Shown here: one piece after another, positions 1-6,716 of the stretch
How the letters are laid out: the number at the start of each line of letters is the position of its first letter
Position numbering within the stretch: the stretch's first letter is position 1
NCBI GenBank assembly: GCA_005801025.1
Contig: SYDZ01000273.1
Coordinates: forward strand, 1-7,369
DNA: 7,369 nt
DNA from: Actinomycetota bacterium
GTDB taxonomy: Bacteria; Actinomycetota; Acidimicrobiia; Acidimicrobiales; Ilumatobacteraceae
Direction of reading: 5' to 3'
Notes under the pieces: generated by a model
Seen by the model: the letters and a program-made list of their open reading frames with translations, nothing else
What the model was told of the DNA's origin: nothing
The model's database searches: none
Position numbers and translations under genes: made by a program

Positions 1-42
1 ATCCAAGAAATATATCTGAAGATGTCCGGAAACTAATAAATC

Positions 43-1173
43 CTACTTAACTGGCCGATAAGAAATAATTCCAAGATCTGAATCCTCTATGTAGTAAGAT
101 TGATAGAGAATTGGCCTTTTTAAGTTTCCTTCTTCAAGCAATTCGGCTCGACGTACTGGGTCACGCAACACATTCAAGCGTTCTTCAACGGTTGGTAACT
201 TCATCAGGTCGTTCCACACCCGACCAGCAACAACCGACGTCTGCTTCAGCCCCATCAAGGTTCCACCCGGACGAGTTTGCGTAGCTGATGAAATGCGACC
301 CTCGTTTTCATTGACCTGCGTGAAAAAGCCATTCATACGCTCAACCGAGCGCAGATCACCATCTCCAGCACCACCAGAGAACAAAACGTCCCCCGCGTGT
401 TGCGCCATCTCGCGCAACAATTTGAATTCGTATTCAGCTTTAGTGGCGAAATCATTGACAGCTTGGAAGATTCCGCCTCCTGCGCGATTCATTCCGTCAG
501 CTATTGCTTTGTATTCGTCAATCTTTGCGTAAGTACCAGGAACACAACGCCCGTCAGGAACCACATGCAACAAAATGCGCGATGTGGAAAATCCTACAGC
601 GCCACCCGCAACAGACTCTTCAGCAATATCGGCCATGCGACCAAGTTCTTCAGGTGTTGGGTCTTCGTCACTCAACGAACGATCTCCCATGACTTGCGAA
701 CGAATCGCACAGTGCCCAACTAGACCGACAACATTAAGCGCTGGCCTTAGTCGTTGCACCGAATCAAGATACTCGGGGTATGATTCCCAGTCCCATGGAA
801 GACCATCAAGAATTGACTGACGTGGAATGTCTTCAACACTCTCCATCATCTCCGCTAAAAACCCACGATCTTTTTCAATGACTGGAGCGAAGGTAACACC
901 ACAGTTACCCATCAACACGGTGGTGACTCCGTGCCATGAACTTGAAGTCATATACGGATCCCAGCCCACTTGTGCATCAAGGTGGGTGTGCAGATCAACG
1001 AATCCTGGCGACACGGTCAAACCAGCGGCGTCAATCTCTCTAGTGGCAGTGTCAGCGGACAAGTTGCCGATTGCGGCGATTCGATCGGCACTCACAGCGA
1101 CATCGGCGCGAACTGAGACTTTGCCGGTCCCGTCCACCACCATGCCACCGCGAATGATTAGGTCATAATTCAT
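43..1173 (-). CDS. N-acyl-D-amino-acid deacylase-like amidohydrolase, C-terminally short
   Basis: The protein resembles the D-aminoacylase / N-acyl-D-amino-acid deacylase branch of the amidohydrolase superfamily, which uses bound zinc to hydrolyse amide bonds. The N-terminal beta-sandwich strand (residues 4-17, IIRGGMVVDGTG) leads into the barrel with the metal motif DLHTHLDAQ (H62, H64). GNCGVTFAP follows, with C91 at the usual cysteine ligand position. Blocks at 153-158 (GHCAIR) and 194-199 (GFSTSR) also fit the family. Family members usually have roughly 480-580 residues; this one stops at 376, before the block expected to hold the catalytic Asp and the closing beta-sandwich. The last 25 or so codons are AT-rich, unlike the rest. 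The start is an ATG preceded by a weak purine run (TTTGGGGGC). It is probably the last gene of the minus-strand operon, 61 bases after its neighbour. It may be a decayed or rearranged gene, so activity is doubtful; the family call is fairly firm. Confidence 0.8.
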   Translation of the reverse strand: MNYDLIIRGGMVVDGTGKVSVRADVAVSADRIAAIGNLSADTATREIDAAGLTVSPGFVDLHTHLDAQVGWDPYMTSSSWHGVTTVLMGNCGVTFAPVIEKDRGFLAEMMESVEDIPRQSILDGLPWDWESYPEYLDSVQRLRPALNVVGLVGHCAIRSQVMGDRSLSDEDPTPEELGRMADIAEESVAGGAVGFSTSRILLHVVPDGRCVPGTYAKIDEYKAIADGMNRAGGGIFQAVNDFATKAEYEFKLLREMAQHAGDVLFSGGAGDGDLRSVERMNGFFTQVNENEGRISSATQTRPGGTLMGLKQTSVVAGRVWNDLMKLPTVEERLNVLRDPVRRAELLEEGNLKRPILYQSYYIEDSDLGIISYRPVK

Positions 1174-1234
1174 ATAGCCCCCAAAGAGAGATTTGTGCTC
1201 ACAGTCTATTTGCCAACTGCAGCGATATCGGAAC

Positions 1235-2392
1235 TCAAAGACCTAAAAGTCGCGCACCGTTGGCAAAGTAAAAGGCGTCGAAGACCGAACACTCCAAGGC
1301 CTCCATGCTGGCTTCGAAACGCCGGATCGGATCATCTGTGCCTTCGTGGTGCGGGTAATCAGACGAAAACGCCACCATGTGCTGAGCACTTTGTTGGATC
1401 ACCCAGCCAACGTCCTCGCCAGCGAAGGGACTCACGACAACCTGACGACGCAGATAGTCCGAGGGCTTCATTGTCAGGTGCGAGAGATCTTGGATATTTT
1501 TAAAAGCCTTAAAACCCGTATCAATAAAATGGAGAAATGAGGGCAACCAAGTCGCCCCTAACTCTGTTATTCCAATCCGCAACTTCGGAAATTTCTCCAG
1601 CACTCCGTCGTACACCAGCGAGGCCAAGAAGAGTTCAGCGGGATATCCAATCGCCATGTACGACAGTGGGTCTCCTGGTGCATCAGAGCGGAAATGTCGC
1701 ATATCTCGACCATTGTCAAAAAATGCTGGCGGCACTGGACGATAATTCTGATCTGCGCCGACGTGCAGGAACACCGCAATATCAGAGTCCTGAATTGCTG
1801 CCCACACGACATCAAAATCGGGATGAGTCAATGAATGTTGCAGTGACGCAGGGATTGAATCAATCAATATCCCCCGAACATTGTTTCTCACCGCCTCGGC
1901 GATCAATTCAAGGGCAATCGCTGGACCAAATTCAAAAGGCACATAAGCGCTTGCCATGAGTCGTGGGTCTTGACAAAAATCAATGATCCCACGATTCATT
2001 GCCCGCACGGCTTCCGGTCGAACAGAAACAGGTGTTGACATCAATTGTTCAAATGATCCGGTAGGAAAAATCAATTGGCATTCAAAGCCCAACAAATCAA
2101 GCGCACGAGTTCGTTCGTTGATATCCCATCCCCCAAGTGACATCCAACCCTTGCGCCGTATTGTCATGAAATCTCGAGCAAGTTCATCTTGAAGGCGAGC
2201 ATCGGCGATCCGCATTGAGTAATCACGAAATGATTCGTCTAAGAGCTCATCAAACTTGCGGTCACCCTGTCCCAATTCAGGAATCTGTTCTCGTACCGAG
2301 GTTGGGGCATACGAACGCAACCATCCCTTTGGTTCAAGAATATGAGCGTCCACATCAACGATTCGCCGATCAGCCGCATAAGTTCCAGTCAC
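1235..2392 (-). CDS. ACMSD-like metal-dependent amidohydrolase (Amidohydro_2)
   Basis: This is a TIM-barrel amidohydrolase of the Amidohydro_2 group, related to 2-amino-3-carboxymuconate semialdehyde decarboxylase. The group hydrolyses or decarboxylates ring-cleavage products and related acids using one metal. Numbered from the GTG start, visible motifs are VDVDAHILEP (D15, H17), FLHVG (H210), the ITELGATWLP block (E277) and SSDYPHHEG (D345, H348). The Asp and the HH pair fit the end of the barrel. The length of 385 residues is normal for the larger actinobacterial members, and no signal peptide is seen. I chose the GTG at 2392 because GGGAGG lies four bases upstream; a TTG at 2404 in the same frame would put that Shine-Dalgarno inside the gene. 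It lies about 31 bases after the desaturase stop and is probably cotranscribed with it. The stop is TGA. The substrate cannot be assigned, and a hydrolase or decarboxylase role is equally possible. Confidence 0.88.
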   Translation of the reverse strand: MTGTYAADRRIVDVDAHILEPKGWLRSYAPTSVREQIPELGQGDRKFDELLDESFRDYSMRIADARLQDELARDFMTIRRKGWMSLGGWDINERTRALDLLGFECQLIFPTGSFEQLMSTPVSVRPEAVRAMNRGIIDFCQDPRLMASAYVPFEFGPAIALELIAEAVRNNVRGILIDSIPASLQHSLTHPDFDVVWAAIQDSDIAVFLHVGADQNYRPVPPAFFDNGRDMRHFRSDAPGDPLSYMAIGYPAELFLASLVYDGVLEKFPKLRIGITELGATWLPSFLHFIDTGFKAFKNIQDLSHLTMKPSDYLRRQVVVSPFAGEDVGWVIQQSAQHMVAFSSDYPHHEGTDDPIRRFEASMEALECSVFDAFYFANGARLLGL

Positions 2393-2396
2393 GTGT

Positions 2397-2402
2397 CCTC
2401 CC
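2397..2402 (-). promoter_or_regulatory. Shine-Dalgarno deciding the start of the ACMSD-like gene
   Basis: On the minus strand GGGAGG is followed by four bases and GTG. It is the best ribosome-binding match in the minus-strand operon and favours the GTG at 2392 over the in-frame TTG at 2404, which overlaps it. Confidence 0.6.
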
Positions 2403-2423
2403 AAATCAAAAAATATTTAGACC

Positions 2424-3338
2424 CTAGAGAATGGCGATCGCAGAGGCCTCAGCGGCTTCACGCCGTTCAACCTGCCGACGAGCGACTTTGCCCACCCGCT
2501 CAATGTATTTGAACATCGCATCACGGGCTTCTTCGGCCGCCGACGAAAGACCTTCAACCTTGTCAATGGCCCATTGGCGAAAGATCAAAGGCATGATGAT
2601 CTTTTCATGATGGATTGAGAAATCGTAGATTCCAACTTTTGCGATCGCTCGAGCATGTTCAACAAATCCGGGAATTCCGATTCCTGGCATAGAAAATGAC
2701 ATCACCTGACGCTTCAACGCTTCAATAGCGGCCGACGGGTTCAGTTCGATCAACTTACTGACAAGATCGCGGTAAAATAGATGGTGACGATTTTCATCCG
2801 TTGATAACTTCATCATCACGTTGTAGCCAGCAGGATCATTGAGCATCGTGCCGGTGTTGCGGTGCGAAATACGCGTTGCCAATTCTTGCATTGCTACATA
2901 ACACATTCCGTCAACTGGGTTATCCGGTTCGGGAACAATCGCACTACTGACCTGAGCCATGCGACCATCTTCCAAAACCTTGGGGTCAACAAGTCCACTC
3001 ACTGTGATGTAGTCGCGCATCACGATGGCGTGGCGCCCCTCTTCAGCAGTCCAGCGTTGTGCCCACGCACCCCATGCCGAGTCCCCACCGAACATTCTCG
3101 AAATGGTTCGCGTGTACCACGGCAAGTTGTCTTCGGTCAGCAGATTGACCAACAACGCCGATCGCACACCATCGCACAGAGGCGCTTGACCGTAAATGAA
3201 GCCTTCGGTTTCCAAACGGGCAGCACGATCCCATGGAACTTGCTCGTGCGGATACCACTCTTCTGCAGACGCTAAATGCCGATTGAGGAGGCGTTCCGCG
3301 TCGGGCTCCAGTTCCCGCAAAATTTCTTCATCAGTCAC
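2424..3338 (-). CDS. Ferritin-like acyl-ACP desaturase homologue (DesA type)
   Basis: The protein is a soluble diiron protein of the fatty acid desaturase type 2 family, in which plant stearoyl-ACP desaturase and mycobacterial DesA proteins insert a double bond into an acyl chain on ACP. All expected iron ligands are visible: E69 in LLTEDNLPWY, E100/H103 in WTAEEGRHAI, E152 in MQELATRISH, and E182/H185 in STDENRHHLF. Their spacing (31, 52 and 30 residues) is close to that of the plant enzyme. The 304-residue length matches actinobacterial members. There is no transit or signal peptide. The C-terminus is rich in Ala, Arg and Glu and probably helical. The start is GTG with no useful Shine-Dalgarno, but a TAGGTT box ends six bases before it, so a leaderless transcript is likely. 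It heads the minus-strand operon. Electrons would have to come from a ferredoxin system not seen here. It could be a divergent diiron oxidase acting on something other than acyl-ACP. Confidence 0.9.
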   Translation of the reverse strand: MTDEEILRELEPDAERLLNRHLASAEEWYPHEQVPWDRAARLETEGFIYGQAPLCDGVRSALLVNLLTEDNLPWYTRTISRMFGGDSAWGAWAQRWTAEEGRHAIVMRDYITVSGLVDPKVLEDGRMAQVSSAIVPEPDNPVDGMCYVAMQELATRISHRNTGTMLNDPAGYNVMMKLSTDENRHHLFYRDLVSKLIELNPSAAIEALKRQVMSFSMPGIGIPGFVEHARAIAKVGIYDFSIHHEKIIMPLIFRQWAIDKVEGLSSAAEEARDAMFKYIERVGKVARRQVERREAAEASAIAIL

Positions 3339-3344
3339 ACCTAC

Positions 3345-3350
3345 AACCTA
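3345..3350 (-). promoter_or_regulatory. -10-like box for a leaderless desaturase transcript
   Basis: TAGGTT on the minus strand fits the actinobacterial TAnnnT core. It ends six bases before the GTG at 3338, which places the predicted transcription start on the start codon. No convincing -35 box is seen. The call rests on spacing and on the same arrangement at two other genes here. Confidence 0.4.
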
Positions 3351-3404
3351 AACCCAAAAGGCGTACCAACATCTGTCCCACGAGGGATTCTTCACCATTT
3401 GATC

Positions 3405-3410
3405 TAGGGT
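3405..3410 (+). promoter_or_regulatory. -10-like box for the beta-propeller gene
   Basis: TAGGGT fits TAnnnT and ends six bases before the GTG at 3417, so transcription could begin at or next to the start codon. The same bases contain AGGG seven bases before the GTG, so a leadered message with a Shine-Dalgarno is an alternative. Both readings support the 3417 start. Confidence 0.4.
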
Positions 3411-3416
3411 TTGTGC

Positions 3417-4670
3417 GTGAGTGAATATTGGAAAAGCTCGTGGTCAGGCGAAGATGGGGGTCCGAGGCGACTCCAAATGGCGAGAAACGCCGTCATCCCG
3501 ACAATTTCGGCCGATAGCCAACTCGATGTCACTTCGCGCGATTCCCCCGCTCTCACCATGGCCATCGTTGGACCGAATGACGAACTTTTCCTGCAACGGA
3601 TCATGCCTGGGCCAGCGGCAATCTCGTGGGTTGAAAAAATTGATCCAATCACGCTTGAGGTCATCGCCCAATCAGAGCACTTGGCTGGTGGCCCGCTCTG
3701 GCCTGGTGGGCTAGCGGCGCACGCCAATGGTTCGCTGTACGTCGTATTCGGCAATCACGCTCATCGCTTGTCAACAGATCTGCAGGTCATCGTGTCTGTT
3801 GAGTTGCCTCGGCTGCGCCCGTACAACAGTTTCGTCATTCTGCCCAGCGGACATTTGGCAACAAAGGACTTCTCAGGCGCCTTACCGGGTCAGCCAAATG
3901 GGACTCCTCTGGAACCAACAGAATTACTGATTCTTGATCCGCAAGATTTACGTATTGTTGCGCGTCTCGAACTTGCCGAACCTTCGATCGCTCGTCTTTC
4001 CGCTGATGGAAATGATATTTACGTTGTCGGCGATTATTCGCTGATACGCGTGTTCTGGCGCAACGAAACATTGATCGTTGACACAACATTCAACGCTCGC
4101 TATCGAACACTTATTGGTCAGACCTTTGGTTGGGATGCAGTGATTACTGACGATGATGCATGGTTCTTGGACAATGGCGAAGGCACACAACTATTCATGG
4201 GGAGTTTTCGGGGCGTCGGCATTTCCTCAGCGCCACTGCACCTTGTGCGTGTGAACAAGAAAACTGCTCACGTCACATTGACGGAAATCTGCGGATTGCC
4301 CGATGGCATCATCGCCAATCCGCCAGTCGTTGATACCCAACGACAGATCGTGGTGGGTTTTGATAGTGGCAATGGAGTGATCAGTGGTTTTGACTACGAC
4401 GAAGATTCCGTCACACCTCGTTGGAGTCGGCAACAAAATCACGCCTGTCACATGTTGTTGTCGCAAGAAGCAGGACAAATTGTCACTGCCGATCATCGAC
4501 CCGACATTGGCTGTGAACAAGTTGTGATCTTGGATATCACTACCGGCGACGAGGTAGCCCGAGTTTCAACAACAAGCCCGATTCAGTCAGCAGTTTTCCC
4601 TGCCGTTGGACCCAAAGGTGATATTTATTGGTGCAGTATGTCCACCATCACGCGGATCTCGGTGCGCTAA
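3417..4670 (+). CDS. Beta-propeller-like protein of unknown function
   Basis: I do not recognise a specific family. The 417-residue protein reads as a run of short beta-strand units typical of NHL, PQQ-like or SMP-30 propellers. Examples, numbered from the GTG at 3417, are NGSLYVVFGNHAHRLS (about 104-119), LPSGHLATKDF (142-152), DGNDIYVVGDYSLIRVF (197-213), QRQIVVGFDSGNGVISGF (308-325), VVILDITTGDEVARV (369-383) and GPKGDIYWCSMSTITRI (398-414). No signal peptide or membrane segment is seen, so it is probably cytoplasmic. No catalytic motif stands out. The start was set at GTG 3417 because both a -10-like box and an AGGG lie at suitable distances; a TTG at 3411 and an ATG at 3477 are in-frame alternatives, and the ATG would drop a charged, poorly structured N-terminus. 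It is divergent from the desaturase operon, with the amidohydrolase starting 39 bases downstream. A ligand-binding or lactonase-like role is speculation. Confidence 0.82.
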   Translation: MSEYWKSSWSGEDGGPRRLQMARNAVIPTISADSQLDVTSRDSPALTMAIVGPNDELFLQRIMPGPAAISWVEKIDPITLEVIAQSEHLAGGPLWPGGLAAHANGSLYVVFGNHAHRLSTDLQVIVSVELPRLRPYNSFVILPSGHLATKDFSGALPGQPNGTPLEPTELLILDPQDLRIVARLELAEPSIARLSADGNDIYVVGDYSLIRVFWRNETLIVDTTFNARYRTLIGQTFGWDAVITDDDAWFLDNGEGTQLFMGSFRGVGISSAPLHLVRVNKKTAHVTLTEICGLPDGIIANPPVVDTQRQIVVGFDSGNGVISGFDYDEDSVTPRWSRQQNHACHMLLSQEAGQIVTADHRPDIGCEQVVILDITTGDEVARVSTTSPIQSAVFPAVGPKGDIYWCSMSTITRISVR

Positions 4671-4694
4671 CTAATAGGACTCCATTCATAGCCG

Positions 4695-4703
4695 TGACAT
4701 AAT
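4695..4703 (+). promoter_or_regulatory. Extended -10 promoter for the COG3618 amidohydrolase
   Basis: TGACATAAT is an extended -10 (TGn followed by CATAAT, one mismatch to TATAAT). The hexamer ends at 4703, six bases before the ATG at 4710. The six bases between are CGCCCC, with no Shine-Dalgarno, so initiation on a leaderless message is the best reading. No good -35 is present, as is usual for extended -10 promoters. The gene would then have its own promoter rather than depending on the upstream propeller gene. Confidence 0.55.
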
Positions 4704-4709
4704 CGCCCC

Positions 4710-5705
4710 ATGGCACTTCCAACTCCAGGCACACCCGAATGGCTCGAACAAGTAGTTGAAGACATCATAGAGCCGGATTTACCGATACTTGATCCCCATC
4801 ACCACATGTGGCCGCAGGGTCAGGGACTCCCCTACACCCGCGATGATTTACATCGCGATGCTGACGCTGGTCACAACATTGTCAAGACAATTTTCATGGA
4901 ATGTGGATCTGCTTATAACCGTGATGCGCCCGAACACTTGCGTTCACTTGGCGAAACGACTTACATCGCTGACCAAGCATTCAGCGATCCGAACCCGCTC
5001 ATTGCAGGCATTATCAGTTCAATTGATTTGCGGCGCGATGATCGTGACGAATTAATGGATGCTCATCTCGCTGCAAGCCGCGGGCTTTTTCGCGGAGTGC
5101 GTGATGCACTTGCACGTGCTTCACACCCAGAAGCGATGATGATTCCCGGGACCTGTCCGGAAAATCTCTACCTTGATCCTTCCTTTCGCCGAGGAGTGAC
5201 CCGACTTGGCGAACGCGGATTCACCTACGACTCGTGGCACTACCACCACCAGAATCGTGAGTTCTTAGAACTTGCTCGCGCTACCCCTGGAACGACAATG
5301 GTTCTTGATCACTTCGGAACGCCAGTTGGTGTTGGACCATACGCCTCACGGCGCGAAGAAATATTTGCACAGTGGAAGAAAGATATTTCCGAGATTGCCA
5401 AGTGCTCGAATGTTGTCGCCAAAATCGGTGGACTGGCCATGCCCGATAATGGATTCGGCTGGCATACCGCAGATCGCCCGCCAACGTCGGATGAGTTCAT
5501 CGCTCAACAGTCGCGCTATTACTTGCATGCGATTGAGTGCTTCAGTCCAGCACGCTGCATGCTCGAGTCAAATTTTCCGGTTGACAGATTGTCGCTTTCA
5601 TACGGCGTGTTGTGGAATGCCTATAAGAAGATGACCTCCCATTTTTCCGCCTCCGAACGCGCCGATCTCTTTTACGGCACTGCTGCGCGAACCTATAACG
5701 TCTAG
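4710..5705 (+). CDS. COG3618 / LigI-type metal-dependent amidohydrolase
   Basis: This is a TIM-barrel hydrolase of the Amidohydro_2 branch containing 2-pyrone-4,6-dicarboxylate lactonase, L-fuconolactonase and related lactonases, which open lactone rings. Motifs in order are ILDPHHHMW (residues 26-34, the HxH site), FRGVRDAL (127-134), the histidine-rich DSWHYHHQN (174-182), VLDHFGTP (198-205), a KIGGLAMP block (238-245) and the terminal ESNFPVD (286-292) with the conserved Asp at 292. The 331-residue length is normal for the larger members. The start is an ATG with no Shine-Dalgarno but an extended -10 box directly upstream. The stop TAG shares CTAG with the stop of the opposing hydrolase gene. 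It belongs to a different subfamily from the two minus-strand amidohydrolases, so it is not a recent duplicate. Lactone hydrolysis is the likeliest reaction, but the substrate is unknown. Confidence 0.9.
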   Translation: MALPTPGTPEWLEQVVEDIIEPDLPILDPHHHMWPQGQGLPYTRDDLHRDADAGHNIVKTIFMECGSAYNRDAPEHLRSLGETTYIADQAFSDPNPLIAGIISSIDLRRDDRDELMDAHLAASRGLFRGVRDALARASHPEAMMIPGTCPENLYLDPSFRRGVTRLGERGFTYDSWHYHHQNREFLELARATPGTTMVLDHFGTPVGVGPYASRREEIFAQWKKDISEIAKCSNVVAKIGGLAMPDNGFGWHTADRPPTSDEFIAQQSRYYLHAIECFSPARCMLESNFPVDRLSLSYGVLWNAYKKMTSHFSASERADLFYGTAARTYNV

Positions 5706-6685
5706 AGACCGAGCAAAAACTCATCAATCAGCGCGACATGACGCAGAACCGTTGGGCGCCAGGATGTCAGCCAGTCACCCGGCGAATCATTGGCTACCAT
5801 CTTGATGTATGCGCGCAATATATCGGGAATATCTCTGACTTGCGGCGCAAGTTCGGCGTATAAGCCAAAATCACTTGAGGCTTGGTGTCCCGCATTATCA
5901 AGATTGATGCGCCGCGATTTTTCGCCGACGATTCCCGCTCGCTCTGACAATAGCGACCAAGCCAGATCAGCATTCGTTTCTGGTCTAGTCGTGAGGTCCT
6001 GATTAGAGACGATCATCAAAACTGGCACGTTTGTCGTCGCGTAGATTTCATCGGGGAGAATGCTTGTGTAACCCTGTGCCAACACGCAAGCGCTCACCCG
6101 CATATCAGCAGTGAACTCATGAAGCGATGAGACACTGGCCAACGCCGTCAGTCCTCCGTAACTGTGCCCCGCTACACAAATCCGATCAGCATCAATGTGA
6201 TCGGACAGCCATGGTGAAATTTCGAGTCCCGAACCGAGTGCCCCATCAAGACAGAGTCGCACATCCCCTAAGCGTTGTCGATCATTGGTCACATCATCAA
6301 CATTTTTTCCCAACGCCCAATCGAACAATGTGTCACCAGGATGATCGCAGGAAATCACAATGTAACCCCTTGCGGCCAGCGCCTCACACAACAGGCTGTA
6401 ACTGTGTCGCATGCCGGTGCGACCGTGCGACCAGATGATCAACGGATGCCGTCCTTCAAGGATGAGAGCCCCCTCTTGAGCGCAAGCAGCCGTAAACCCG
6501 ATTCCTGGAATCAGCTCATACGTTGTCGCCTCAGTGGGAGCCACAGCGGGATACCACAGGTCAACTCCGAGCATGCGATCTCCACGTTTTTGATCAACTA
6601 GGAGGGTCGAAAAATGGCCGACCACGTGTTGAGGAGTTTCCAAAGGCGGAGCAGCAGATAAGAACATCTCACAACTCTGCCACAC
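5702..6685 (-). CDS. Alpha/beta hydrolase, PAF-acetylhydrolase / dienelactone hydrolase-like
   Basis: This is a serine hydrolase of the alpha/beta fold, closest in layout to platelet-activating-factor acetylhydrolase-like and dienelactone hydrolase-like enzymes that cleave esters. Numbered from the GTG at 6685, visible features are a beta strand plus oxyanion loop PLIIWSHGRTGM (81-92), the strand-turn GYIVISCDHPGD (107-118), the nucleophile elbow VAGHSYGG (171-178, Ser175), the acid Asp230 in VSNQDLTT and the catalytic His267 in DNAGHQ. The triad is therefore complete. The 327-residue length is typical, and no lipoprotein or secretion signal is evident. The start is uncertain: the GTG at 6685 lacks a good Shine-Dalgarno, and an in-frame ATG at 6667 (residue 7) would remove only MWQSCE. 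The gene converges on the amidohydrolase, with interlocking stops, and diverges from the MDMPI-like gene, so it is probably transcribed alone. The family call is firm; the substrate is not. Confidence 0.88.
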   Translation of the reverse strand: MWQSCEMFLSAAPPLETPQHVVGHFSTLLVDQKRGDRMLGVDLWYPAVAPTEATTYELIPGIGFTAACAQEGALILEGRHPLIIWSHGRTGMRHSYSLLCEALAARGYIVISCDHPGDTLFDWALGKNVDDVTNDRQRLGDVRLCLDGALGSGLEISPWLSDHIDADRICVAGHSYGGLTALASVSSLHEFTADMRVSACVLAQGYTSILPDEIYATTNVPVLMIVSNQDLTTRPETNADLAWSLLSERAGIVGEKSRRINLDNAGHQASSDFGLYAELAPQVRDIPDILRAYIKMVANDSPGDWLTSWRPTVLRHVALIDEFLLGL

Positions 6686-6716
6686 GAAGTATTTTCTTGG
6701 TCTAGTTCGTCTGAGA

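Noticed and set aside
110..135. A frameshift at the run of five A/T bases near 119-123 as the cause of the short deacylase-like protein.
   Set aside because: Reading either alternative frame after a one-base change meets a stop within about 30 codons, so no single shift there restores a long frame.
827..1168. A 113-codon plus-strand frame antisense to the deacylase-like gene.
   Set aside because: The opposite strand encodes clear amidohydrolase motifs (HTH, GNCG); the translation here is low in complexity and unrelated to any family.
1174..1234. Possible terminator or small RNA between the two minus-strand amidohydrolase genes.
   Set aside because: No stable hairpin followed by a T run was found on either strand.
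2390..2404. TTG at 2404 as start of the ACMSD-like gene.
   Set aside because: It would overlap the GGGAGG ribosome-binding site, and the GTG at 2392 is better placed.
2424..3338. AurF-like N-oxygenase identity for the diiron protein.
   Set aside because: AurF has an extra His four residues before the last ExxH Glu; here that position (178) is Leu, while the ligand pattern and spacing match acyl-ACP desaturases.
3411..3413. TTG at 3411 as start of the propeller gene.
   Set aside because: The AGGG and -10-like box are too close to it; both fit the GTG at 3417 instead.
3404..3754. A 116-codon open frame on the minus strand opposite the start of the propeller gene.
   Set aside because: It lies antisense to a well-supported gene, has no recognisable motif and no good ribosome-binding site; it is a shadow frame.
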